Program-made: the position numbers and the translations under genes
From: CBDAUN01 sp965214615
GTDB taxonomy: Bacteria > Pseudomonadota > Gammaproteobacteria > Arenicellales > JAJDZL01
Assembly: GCA_965214615.1 (NCBI GenBank)
Contig: OZ243952.1
Coordinates: forward strand, 2,666,001-2,730,000
Direction: 5' to 3'
Length of the DNA stretch: 64,000 nucleotides
Shown here: positions 18,594-26,410 of the stretch, in pieces
How positions within the stretch are numbered: position 1 is the first letter of the stretch
Layout of the letters: each line of letters opens with the position of its first letter
The notes under the pieces: model-generated
Database searches by the model: none
Seen by the model: only the letters and a program-made list of their open reading frames with translations
What the model was told of the DNA's origin: nothing

Positions 18594-19433
18594 TCAAGCC
18601 AGCTCGCGCTCGCCCGCTTCAAATGCCTTTTGCGCTTCTTCATGGACTGCGTCGTTCGCCTCGTCGACCAGTTCGCGGAATTCCTCCGAAGACAGCACGT
18701 GATAATCCCGCGGCCGCGGAATGTCCACATTGAGAATAATCTTGGTCTTCGCCGGCCGGGTCGTCATCACAACAACCTTGTCGCCGAGAAAGATCGCTTC
18801 TTCCAGATCATGCGTGATAAAGAAAATGGTCACCTTGGTGCGATCATACATTTCAAGCAGCGCTTCGTGCATGATCGACTTGGTCAGCGCATCCATCGCC
18901 CGATAGGGCTCATCGAGAAGCAGTACGCTTGGCGAATTGATCAGCGCCCGCACAATCTCGGCCCTTCGCGCCATTCCTGACGACACTTCGCCAGGGAATT
19001 TCTTTACGAAGGAACCAAGACCCGCTTCATGCAGCATTTCCCCTGCCTTTTCCCGAGCCTGAGCCGGCTTCAGGACTCCTTGCACAATCGGACCGTAGGC
19101 GACGTTGTCGAGCAGAGATTTCCATGGAAACAGCGCACCATTTTGAAAAACCACGACACGGTCGGCACCTTGCTGCGCCAGCGGCCTGGATTCGTCGCAA
19201 AGCAATTCGCCATCAAGATGAATCGAACCGAAGGTTATGGAATGAAAGCCGGCGATCGCATTCAAAAGTGTCGTCTTGCCGCAGCCAGACGGACCGACAA
19301 CCATGCACACTTCGCCCGCAGCGATGTCAAGCGAGCAGTCATCGACTGCCATCACATTCACTCCGCTCGGATCGTAGATCTTCGTGACGTTGCGAATGTC
19401 CAGGCGTCCCTTTGGCGCACCGTTCGAACTCAT
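18594..19433 (-). CDS. ABC importer ATPase, nitrate/sulfonate/taurine type (first ATPase)
   Basis: A 279-residue ATPase with Walker A GPSGCGKTT, an intact Walker B VLLLDEPYRAMDALTK and H-loop FFITHDLEEAIFLGDKVVVM. The usual LSGGQ signature is changed to VSSGMARRAEIVRA. It therefore has a degenerate signature but a good H-loop, while its partner at 16847 has a good signature but a degenerate H-loop. This is the complementary pattern expected for a heterodimer with one competent site. It starts 1 base before the upstream permease stop region and is tightly co-transcribed. Confidence 0.9.
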   Translation of the reverse strand: MSSNGAPKGRLDIRNVTKIYDPSGVNVMAVDDCSLDIAAGEVCMVVGPSGCGKTTLLNAIAGFHSITFGSIHLDGELLCDESRPLAQQGADRVVVFQNGALFPWKSLLDNVAYGPIVQGVLKPAQAREKAGEMLHEAGLGSFVKKFPGEVSSGMARRAEIVRALINSPSVLLLDEPYRAMDALTKSIMHEALLEMYDRTKVTIFFITHDLEEAIFLGDKVVVMTTRPAKTKIILNVDIPRPRDYHVLSSEEFRELVDEANDAVHEEAQKAFEAGERELA

Positions 19434-19434
19434 G

Positions 19435-20304
19435 CTACCGGTTCTCCAGGGCCAGTGCGCGGGTACGCCACTGCATCAATCGGTTGCCGGCCATGCGGAC
19501 CAGGGCGGATGTGCCCCAGCCTACGAAACCCAGTGTCAGCATCCCGATCACCATCGGAATGGTCACATTGTTCATGAACGCATCGACAATGAGGTAGCCG
19601 AGCCCCCAGTCCCCTGAAACCATCTCGGCCGCAACCAGCGAAAACCAGGCGACGCCGATGCTGATCTGCAATCCTGTAAAGATAAATGGCAGCGCACCGG
19701 GGACGACCACATGGAAGAATACGTGCCTAGGCTTCGAACCGAGGCATCCAGCCGCTCGGAAATACGCCTCATCAATGGAATCGACGCCCAGCAGCGTGTT
19801 CAGCGTGGTCACGAACAGCGAGGCCAGAGTCGCGAGAAAGATGACCGGCGTTTCAAACCCCTTGAACATCAAAATTGACAGCGGCACCCAGGCGAGAATT
19901 GGAATTGGGCGGAATGTTTCAAGAATTGGAAACAGGTATTCGCGAACCTTCTTCGACCAGCCCATGAACAATCCAAGCGGAACGCCGACGCCGGTCGCAA
20001 TGCAGAATGCAAAAAACACCCGCCGGCAACTGACGTATATGTGCTCGTAGAATTCTGCGGTGAAGAACGAAATGCCTAGAAACGGCTCGACGGATGTCAG
20101 TTCCACGATGACGCGCCAGGGGCCGGGCATTTTCTCAAACCTCGGCAAATTCCAGACTTCGGAAAACAGCTCCCAGGTGCCGAGCCACAATACGATCCCG
20201 AACGCCATCAGATACGGCACCGGAGATCTAAGCCGCTTGGCCAGCTTCAATCGAAGAATGCGGGCCTTGCTGTATTGAGGCGCAGAATTTTCTTTGTCGT
20301 TCAC
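19435..20304 (-). CDS. ABC importer permease, TauC/SsuC type (first permease)
   Basis: A 289-residue inner-membrane permease with about six helices (first one YLMAFGIVLWLGTWELFSEV). Its ATPase-docking loop is AYFRAAGCLGSKPRHVFFHVVVPGALPFIFTG. It pairs with the second permease at 17688. It follows the substrate-binding-protein gene after 165 bases that contain an 11-base-pair hairpin, and is followed at once by the first ATPase. Substrate cannot be inferred beyond the nitrate/sulfonate/taurine class of importers. Confidence 0.9.
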   Translation of the reverse strand: MNDKENSAPQYSKARILRLKLAKRLRSPVPYLMAFGIVLWLGTWELFSEVWNLPRFEKMPGPWRVIVELTSVEPFLGISFFTAEFYEHIYVSCRRVFFAFCIATGVGVPLGLFMGWSKKVREYLFPILETFRPIPILAWVPLSILMFKGFETPVIFLATLASLFVTTLNTLLGVDSIDEAYFRAAGCLGSKPRHVFFHVVVPGALPFIFTGLQISIGVAWFSLVAAEMVSGDWGLGYLIVDAFMNNVTIPMVIGMLTLGFVGWGTSALVRMAGNRLMQWRTRALALENR

Positions 20305-20376
20305 GCTAATTCCAAAAAAGATAAAACAACTATCGGGGTTTCATGTGAATGCGCCTGCCGTCGTGTTGCGCGAATT

Positions 20377-20411
20377 TCAACGCCGGCATAAGGCAATTAC
20401 GCCGGCGTTGA
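20377..20411 (-). terminator. Intercistronic hairpin after the substrate-binding-protein gene
   Basis: An 11-base-pair perfect stem (TCAACGCCGGC / GCCGGCGTTGA) with a 13-base loop lies between the binding-protein stop (20470) and the next permease start (20304). There is no T-run. It probably protects the upstream mRNA 3' end or causes partial termination, so more binding protein than membrane components is made. Confidence 0.55.
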
Positions 20412-20469
20412 TTCAGCGCTTCAAGCCGAAGGCATGCGCCTGATTAGAAAGTATAGCCGCAACTTGCGA

Positions 20470-21600
20470 TCAGCCCGACCTTTCCATGCAATTGATCACT
20501 GCAAACGGAGCGGTCAAGCCACGTCCTTCGACAACCTTGCGGGCAAACGAGTCATCCACTCCGCCTTCGCGAATGGAGTCTGCCGCAGCCGGCTTCTTCG
20601 GCAGGCTGTACAGGAACGCGGTTGCGCGATCAAGAAGCTGCTGGACTTTCGGAGTGATATACATGTTCAGCTCATTTTTAACTGCGCCTCCGCCTTGGGA
20701 CTCGGGCGAGCAGCCGTGTGCGGCACTCCAAAGATGCTCGCGGTCGACCTTTTCGGTCTGATCGTCCGCCAATTCGGCTACGCGGTCATAGTTCGCCGGA
20801 TCAGACATGAACAGCTGAGCGTCCATTTCCGCTTCCATCCAGCCTGCAACCGCATCCGGGCGCTGATCGACCAAATCGCCAAGCATCGTCATGAACGCAC
20901 CGTCAAGGGCATCGAAGTCTTCACCGCTCGCCGCTCGGCGCGCGATTCCGGACATTGCAATCTTCGAGGCAGTCGGCTCCCAAATGGCCGCCGCATCAAG
21001 TTTGCCGGCGCGGAAGTTCGTCGTGATCACTTCGATGTTCTGATTCAGGTAGCGCTCAGGCTCGATTCCGGCTTTCTGAAATGCCAGCCGAGCGAAACGG
21101 TCCGTGCACGCGCCGTGGGGTGCAGACGTAATCTTTCCGTCCATCCACGCAACCGCTTCCGCACCGTTGGCGAACTCGGGAGCGTCGTTGCGCACGAGAA
21201 AGATATTGCACTGCTGCTTGGAAATTCCCAGCGAAGCCATGATCCGAATGTCCGTGCCGCCGCGCTCTTTCAAATTGCGAAACGTCGCCGCGATTGCAGG
21301 CATATCGCCCATGTATCCGATGTGCTGTTTCTCGCCGGTCATCGCGTTGACAATGACAGACCCCTGAAGGCCGATCTGAAATTCGACGCTCGACCCTTCG
21401 GGCAGGTATTTCTTCCACAGCTCCAGCCCGTTGTTGACAACACCCGACCAGGACTCGGTGTAATAAGGCTGATAGCCGACCACAAGATCGATCGCCTCTC
21501 CCTCGTTGCCGAAATCGACGTCGGACTGCGCGACTTGCGCCGCCATAGCCATCGCTGCGCCGGCGCACAGCGCAACACTGTATTTTCTCATTCTATTCAT
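20470..21600 (-). CDS. ABC importer periplasmic substrate-binding protein, NMT1/TauA-like
   Basis: A 376-residue protein with a Sec signal peptide (MNRMRKYSVALCAGAAMAMAAQVAQS, cleavage near AQS). It has a type-2 periplasmic-binding fold of the NMT1/TauA/NrtA class: VVGYQPYYTESWSG near the N-terminus, IGYMGDMPAIAATFR, and DAAAIWEPTASKIA at the second ligand lobe. The two Trp/Tyr-rich patches suggest an aromatic or cationic methylated ligand, but this is inference. Start ATG 21600 follows GAGTGAG. The gene lies between the Rieske oxygenase genes and the permeases, so the ligand is most likely the oxygenase substrate. Confidence 0.88.
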   Translation of the reverse strand: MNRMRKYSVALCAGAAMAMAAQVAQSDVDFGNEGEAIDLVVGYQPYYTESWSGVVNNGLELWKKYLPEGSSVEFQIGLQGSVIVNAMTGEKQHIGYMGDMPAIAATFRNLKERGGTDIRIMASLGISKQQCNIFLVRNDAPEFANGAEAVAWMDGKITSAPHGACTDRFARLAFQKAGIEPERYLNQNIEVITTNFRAGKLDAAAIWEPTASKIAMSGIARRAASGEDFDALDGAFMTMLGDLVDQRPDAVAGWMEAEMDAQLFMSDPANYDRVAELADDQTEKVDREHLWSAAHGCSPESQGGGAVKNELNMYITPKVQQLLDRATAFLYSLPKKPAAADSIREGGVDDSFARKVVEGRGLTAPFAVINCMERSG

Positions 21601-21735
21601 TGAACTCACTCTCTCTTTCTGCAAAATATGCCGGACGCAAACCGTCGCGGCGTGAACCAAATAGTAAACTACTGGAATCGTGTCGGCGCAATAGAAAATT
21701 CACATCAGTCAATTTGCACCGCCTATATTCAATTT

Positions 21736-22779
21736 TCAGGCGAACTTGTCATAGCGGATCTTTGACGCCGGGATCTTTTTCTGCGTCACCAGCATCTTCA
21801 GCGACGCATCCACCGCCGGAGGCGGTCCTGCGACAAACACGGTCGAGGTGTCCGACAAGTCCGGCAGTCGCTTGTGCGCCACTTCATGCAAGTAGCCTTT
21901 TTCGAATTCGATATTCTTGAAATTCGCCTTCATGCGTCCTTCGTCGCTGTCGTCGACGAGTGCCACGCATACGCTTAGATTACTCCATTGGGCGCTCAGA
22001 CTGTCGAGCAGCGAAGCGAAGAAAATATCGCGCATGCTGTTCAGTCCGAACACCAGGCGCATTCTGGCATCGCGCAGGTGTCCGGCATGGACTGCCCAGT
22101 CGAGAATTGCCATGATGCCGGCGATGCCGGTGCCTCCGGCCAGAGCGGCGATTTCCGTTTCGCCTTCAGGCAAGGCCACGGCGCGTCCCATCGGGCCAAA
22201 TCCGGCGAGCCGGGCACCGTCGCGCACGTGTTCAAACAGCCAGTTCGTGAATGAACCGTCGCTCACGCGCTTTACCACAAACTTCAAGGCGCCGCTATCG
22301 CGGTCATATCCGCTGGTCATCGAGTACGCCCGGTAGCCGGGTATGCCGGGATGCTCGAGGGCGACGAATTGTCCCGGCAAATATTCGATGTCCGCATCGA
22401 TCGCAAGTTCGAACTCGGTCACGTCGGCGTTCAAAAAGCGCTGATTGCGAATTTCACCGGAAAAGTATTGCGGAACCGGCAGCGGTATCGGAAATCTCGG
22501 CGCCGCGCGGACACGGATATGCACATCGTCCGTCAAGGCTGCGCTTTGGCACAGCAGGTGCTCACGGCGTTGCGGCTTGACATATCGCAGGCCCGGCGCC
22601 TTTGGCCAGGCAAGATCCAACTCCCCGCTTTCCAGCACTGCCTTGCATGTGCCGCAAGTCCCGGTCCCGCATTCGTAGGGAAGCGGCAATCCGTGCCGCA
22701 GTCCGCAATACAGCAGCCGTTCTCCCGCAAACGGCTCTACGGTTCTCGTCTTTTCACCGCGATGAAGGACAACAGCCAT
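21736..22779 (-). CDS. Ferredoxin reductase of the Rieske oxygenase system (2Fe-2S/FAD/NAD(P)H)
   Basis: A 347-residue reductase. The N-terminal plant-type [2Fe-2S] domain has Cys ligands in PYECGTGTCGTCKAV and LLCQS. An FAD-binding domain (RAYSMTS at the flavin site) and an NAD(P)-binding domain (AGGTGIAGIM, FVAGPPPAVDASL) follow. It passes electrons from NAD(P)H through FAD and the iron-sulfur cluster to the Rieske ferredoxin encoded just upstream (22801) or directly to the oxygenase. Length and order match reductases such as those of benzoate or anthranilate dioxygenases. ATG 22779 was used; the upstream TTG is 1 codon earlier. Confidence 0.9.
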   Translation of the reverse strand: MAVVLHRGEKTRTVEPFAGERLLYCGLRHGLPLPYECGTGTCGTCKAVLESGELDLAWPKAPGLRYVKPQRREHLLCQSAALTDDVHIRVRAAPRFPIPLPVPQYFSGEIRNQRFLNADVTEFELAIDADIEYLPGQFVALEHPGIPGYRAYSMTSGYDRDSGALKFVVKRVSDGSFTNWLFEHVRDGARLAGFGPMGRAVALPEGETEIAALAGGTGIAGIMAILDWAVHAGHLRDARMRLVFGLNSMRDIFFASLLDSLSAQWSNLSVCVALVDDSDEGRMKANFKNIEFEKGYLHEVAHKRLPDLSDTSTVFVAGPPPAVDASLKMLVTQKKIPASKIRYDKFA

Positions 22780-22800
22780 CAAGTGCGCATGCCGTGTGAT

Positions 22801-23154
22801 TCAAAAATCGTCATCTTCATCGTCTTCGAATTCGTATTCCAATTCCTCTTCGATGAATGCGTACAGGCGGTCGCCGTCGACTTTGGTCTGATATTGAAGC
22901 AAGGGCTTTTCGGCAGGATCCAGCACTTCGCCTGTTCGCATGTTCCAAGACCAAAGATGCTTCGAGCATGTCAGGCGGTCGCCGTCGCAAATTCCGGAAT
23001 CCGCGAGCGGCTCCTCCATATGCGGGCAAACCGGCGGGAATGCACGGAACTGGTCGCCCAGATTGGCGATCAGAATTTCAATGCCATCGACTTCGAACTC
23101 CTTTAGCTTGCCGCTTTTGACAGCGTCGGCCGCGCAGACTTCTTTCCAGCTCAT
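22801..23154 (-). CDS. Rieske-type ferredoxin
   Basis: A 117-residue [2Fe-2S] protein with the Rieske ligands Cys-x-His in VCPHMEEPL (about residue 43) and Cys-x2-His in CSKHLWSW (about residue 62). It is the electron carrier between the reductase at 21736 and the terminal oxygenase. An unusual, strongly acidic C-terminal tail (EEELEYEFEDDEDDDF, residues about 102-117) is absent from most ferredoxins of this class and may mediate docking. It is 32 bases from the beta-subunit gene. Confidence 0.9.
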   Translation of the reverse strand: MSWKEVCAADAVKSGKLKEFEVDGIEILIANLGDQFRAFPPVCPHMEEPLADSGICDGDRLTCSKHLWSWNMRTGEVLDPAEKPLLQYQTKVDGDRLYAFIEEELEYEFEDDEDDDF

Positions 23155-23185
23155 ATCGTTGCGACCAAAAGCGCCTGGAGCCCGC

Positions 23186-23677
23186 CTAGAGCGGGTAATG
23201 GCAACCTTTCTGCAGATTGCGCGTATCGAGCTTGAACTCGCGGCGCGTGAATTTAATCCCGTCTCCGTTCAAACGGAACTGGTCCTGGTAGGTGCCCGCG
23301 ACGTACAGCTCGGTACTTCCGGAGGTCATATGCGACATGCTGCCATCCCAGTGCGTCATGTAGACCGCGACGGAGGTTGTCGCTGTCGCCGTACCTTGGG
23401 ATTCGTCAATCTCGACGTCATACACCACAGCATGGCGGCGAAGCGGCGAACGGTCGCTGTTGTGTTTCGGAAGCATGGAGACCAGCGATTCGATTTCAGA
23501 CTTGGAACCGCTGAGGTAGATCATGTCCTTGCGGACTTCCGGAGAAAACGCGGTGATCAGATATTCGAAATCCTCTTCGCACATGTCCAGCCAATCGTCC
23601 CAGCGGTATTCATTCTTGTACAGGCACGACCGGTAGATCATCCGGTCAATCGTCTGACGGGTTTCTAAACTGTCCAT
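23186..23677 (-). CDS. Rieske oxygenase small (beta) subunit
   Basis: A 163-residue protein of the ring-hydroxylating dioxygenase beta-subunit/SnoaL-like fold. The N-terminus ETRQTIDRMIYRSCLYKNEYRWDDWLDMCEEDFEY is typical of the family, with conserved RRH (SPLRRHAVVYDVEI) and YQDQFRLNGDGIKFTRREFKLD near the end. It has no catalytic metal and shapes the alpha3beta3 assembly. Its presence with a separate ferredoxin and reductase points to a multicomponent dioxygenase, not a simple demethylase such as GbcA. It starts 65 bases after the alpha-subunit stop. Confidence 0.88.
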   Translation of the reverse strand: MDSLETRQTIDRMIYRSCLYKNEYRWDDWLDMCEEDFEYLITAFSPEVRKDMIYLSGSKSEIESLVSMLPKHNSDRSPLRRHAVVYDVEIDESQGTATATTSVAVYMTHWDGSMSHMTSGSTELYVAGTYQDQFRLNGDGIKFTRREFKLDTRNLQKGCHYPL

Positions 23678-23742
23678 ACTCTATGGTTCCCTAATGAATT
23701 TTTGCACGGTGTACGGTCAACTGCTTCGCAGCGCGCATGCGG

Positions 23743-25008
23743 CTAGGAAACAGCGTGCAGTTGTTCCGAGCGTTCCTGAGGGAACGGAAGTTCCGGATTG
23801 CTCGGATTGCGATTCAGGTAGCGTCCCCACTCTTCGTAGTAGTGGCGCATGCCGTTCTCGTCGTGAATCGTCTGATTCTCGTGCCGGCCATGCAGGATTC
23901 TGCGCGAGTCGGCGCCGTGCTGCATCGCCACGGTCTGGCCGGTGACTGCGAGAAGATCCTCATGCAGGTTGCGGCCGAACGGCCCCCAGATCGAATTGTG
24001 GTGCCGTATGCGCTCCTGGCGCTGCTCGGGGGTGTCGCTTTTCAGCCCCAGTCCCCGGAACTCGATCATCAGCTTATCCGGCCCCAGCGGAGTCATCAGG
24101 TCGCAGCGCAGCGCGGATCCGCGAAGATTGAAATTAACGCCGGGGAACATATCGATCATGTACCAATGATTGGGCGGCAGGTGCGGAAACGAAAGATTGC
24201 CGCGATCGTCAAATCCTTCGTAATTGTCGTACTTCACTTCAAACGTTCCCACTGTGACGTGCCCGTTCGGGTAGCCGGTGTTGGGCCGTGCAAAATAGGC
24301 GTCATTGAAGCCTGTAATGCGGTTGTGGTAGTGCAGGTAGTCGTGGTAGAACTCCGAGTTGGTGTCATGCCACAGCTTGTAGTTGGTGTTTACGATGGCC
24401 TTGTGATAGTGGAATATCTCCAACGGCTCCTCGTTGAGCGACGCGCTTAGACAATCGAAAGCGTGACCGCCCCACTCGGCTACCGACATCTCCATGCCGT
24501 CATCCAGGCAGACCCAGACGAATCCGCCGAAATGAACTTCGCATTTCAGCTCCCGCAACGATGCGCAATCCTTGGAGAAACGGTCCTGATAGCCTTCCTT
24601 CTCGCGAGAGATATACACGCAGCGCCCTTTCATGTCGAACTGCCAGGCATGAAACATGCAGGTCATCCGTTTCGGCGTTCCCGAAGGCGTTCCGCGCTTG
24701 TAGCTGCCCGAGGGACGCAGTTCAATCGTATTGCTGCGATGCGGGCATACGTTCAGGAATGCGCGAACCCTATTGTCCTTGGCACGCGTGAGAATGATCG
24801 GTTCGCGCGCAATTGAAAGCGTGCGGAAATCATAGGGGTTAGGCAGTTCGGACTCATGGCATACCGGAATCCAGACCTTTTTCCAGATTTTTTCTATTTC
24901 TTCCTCGAAAATGTCGGGGTCGGAATAGATGCGGCTGTCCACCCATTCGCCGTCTGCAAGCGGCGGACGCGCCTGCCATTGCTCCCTGTTGCGTGTTCCG
25001 TTATTCAT
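23743..25008 (-). CDS. Rieske non-heme iron oxygenase large (alpha) subunit
   Basis: A 421-residue catalytic subunit. The Rieske cluster ligands are CPHR (about residues 88-91) and CMFHAW (about 116-121). The mononuclear iron site follows as NSEFYHDYLHYHNR: the two His (in YHDYLH) and a later Asp complete the 2-His-1-carboxylate triad. It splits O2 with electrons from ferredoxin to dihydroxylate, monooxygenate or demethylate a substrate. The residue before the iron ligands is NSEFYH, not the common NFxGDxYH, so the substrate group is not one of the standard aromatic dioxygenases. It follows the PanB-like gene after 41 bases. Confidence 0.92.
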   Translation of the reverse strand: MNNGTRNREQWQARPPLADGEWVDSRIYSDPDIFEEEIEKIWKKVWIPVCHESELPNPYDFRTLSIAREPIILTRAKDNRVRAFLNVCPHRSNTIELRPSGSYKRGTPSGTPKRMTCMFHAWQFDMKGRCVYISREKEGYQDRFSKDCASLRELKCEVHFGGFVWVCLDDGMEMSVAEWGGHAFDCLSASLNEEPLEIFHYHKAIVNTNYKLWHDTNSEFYHDYLHYHNRITGFNDAYFARPNTGYPNGHVTVGTFEVKYDNYEGFDDRGNLSFPHLPPNHWYMIDMFPGVNFNLRGSALRCDLMTPLGPDKLMIEFRGLGLKSDTPEQRQERIRHHNSIWGPFGRNLHEDLLAVTGQTVAMQHGADSRRILHGRHENQTIHDENGMRHYYEEWGRYLNRNPSNPELPFPQERSEQLHAVS

Positions 25009-25049
25009 AGCTCTACTCCTTTATCAATGCAGTTAGCAATTGCGTGCGC

Positions 25050-25928
25050 CTACTTCGAGGCGCTCCAATTGGTCAGACTCTCAAATTTCTCACGCTCCTG
25101 ATCAGACATGTAGACAGTATGCTCCGGACCCGGGTAGATGCGCTCGCGAACTTCGTCCCGATAGCGTGTGAACACGTCTTCCATGATTGGGATCAGGTCG
25201 GTATAGATCTTCGAATGGCGCGGCGTATGCTCCTCGTACAGGTGAAACAGGTCGGAGGTAATGATGTGAACGCCGTGCGCCTTGTTGCCGGCGCCCAGGC
25301 TGATGACCGGAATCGGCAGCGTTTCGGTCAGATACTGGCAAAGCTCCTCACTCGTCACCTCGCACAGCAGTGAAAAGCATCCTGCATCAACCATTGCATG
25401 GGCGTCGTCGATCAGTTCCATGGCCCGGTCGGCTGTCTTGCCCTGGGCGAAGAATCCGCCCAGCTGCGGCATGCGCATCGGCGTGATGCCGATATGTCCC
25501 TGTACCGGAATTCCGGCCTTGACGATGGCCTCGATATTTTTCGCATGGTGCCGGTTGCCTTCGCATTTCATCACTTCGGCATTGGCCTCGTGCACGAAGC
25601 GCCCCGCATTCTCCACAGCCTGATCAGGCGATACGTGAAAGCTCCAGTACGGCATATCGACCATCCTCAATCCGTACTGGCTGCCCCGGTCAATCGCTTT
25701 GGCCATCATCATGACCTCGTCGAACGTCACAGTGACGGTGCTGGAGTGGCCGAATAGGATCATGCCTCCGGTATCGGACACGCACAGGATGTCGATGCCC
25801 AGCCGGTCTGCGATGACGGCACTTCGATAATCGTAGATTGCCATTTGAACGATTTGGTCATCGTTCGCCATTTTGCGCTTCAGTGCGTTGATCGTAACTT
25901 TACGACGCGGTTTTGAATCAGTGCTCAT
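25050..25928 (-). CDS. PanB-like ketopantoate hydroxymethyltransferase / 2-oxoacid aldolase, first gene of the catabolic operon
   Basis: A 292-residue protein with the fold and catalytic residues of PanB: DTGGM (metal Asp), VDMPYW (second metal Asp), MKCEGN (Lys and Glu), GHIGITP (His), and LLCEVTSEEL (catalytic Glu). The C-terminal IYPGPEH motif is also kept. PanB uses 5,10-methylene-tetrahydrofolate and 2-oxoisovalerate. Here it heads a Rieske oxygenase/ABC importer operon, so a role in that catabolic pathway, possibly retro-aldol, is more likely than pantothenate synthesis. A true panBC pair is not nearby. Promoter candidate at 26008-26035; ribosome site GAGA 8 bases upstream of the ATG. 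Confidence 0.82.
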   Translation of the reverse strand: MSTDSKPRRKVTINALKRKMANDDQIVQMAIYDYRSAVIADRLGIDILCVSDTGGMILFGHSSTVTVTFDEVMMMAKAIDRGSQYGLRMVDMPYWSFHVSPDQAVENAGRFVHEANAEVMKCEGNRHHAKNIEAIVKAGIPVQGHIGITPMRMPQLGGFFAQGKTADRAMELIDDAHAMVDAGCFSLLCEVTSEELCQYLTETLPIPVISLGAGNKAHGVHIITSDLFHLYEEHTPRHSKIYTDLIPIMEDVFTRYRDEVRERIYPGPEHTVYMSDQEREKFESLTNWSASK

Positions 25929-26410
25929 GAGTCATTTCTCTTTTTTGCTGTGATGTCTCCGAACGAATGCCAACTTTCAGCGCATCCATTGATTAGTGGT
26001 GCAATAGATTATGTTCGCCAGAATATGCCAGTCAACCAGTTTGTACTTATGAGTCGATAGGCAATGTCTCACATTGGCCGGTGCAGCGAGGCGCACGCTG
26101 CCATTTCGAAGTCAACGACAACCAGCCGAGCTGTCATTGAAAGTGCAGTGCGAGTTTGCGTGCGCAATGGCGACGCTCACCTTCGGGACAAAAAAGTCCA
26201 GGAACACGGGCCCTTGGAGTCTCGCCGCATCCGGAGCATTGGCATGCTGCATAGCATCGGCTTTGAGCCTGCGAGGCGGATATTCACAATCGAACGCAGG
26301 ACGGATCAATTGCGCAGGCAGGCAATGGTCGAATTCTCGGCTTGAGGACGTGCAGAGGAAATCCGCGCGTCAGCAGATGCCGGTGCACGATCGTGCACCG
26401 CAAACTTGGC
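25929..26410. other. Gene-free stretch between PanB-like and DUF4143 genes
   Basis: No credible coding region or repeat was found on either strand. It carries the promoter candidate at 26008-26035 and the 3' side of the DUF4143 gene. ORFs here lack family resemblance. Confidence 0.5.
26008..26035 (-). promoter_or_regulatory. Sigma70-type promoter of the PanB-like/Rieske/ABC operon
   Basis: On the minus strand, -35 TTGACT (26030-26035) and -10 CATAAT (26008-26013) are separated by 16 bases, each matching five of six consensus bases. The transcript would start near 26001, about 73 bases before the PanB-like ATG, and would cover all genes down to 16596. Confidence 0.5.
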
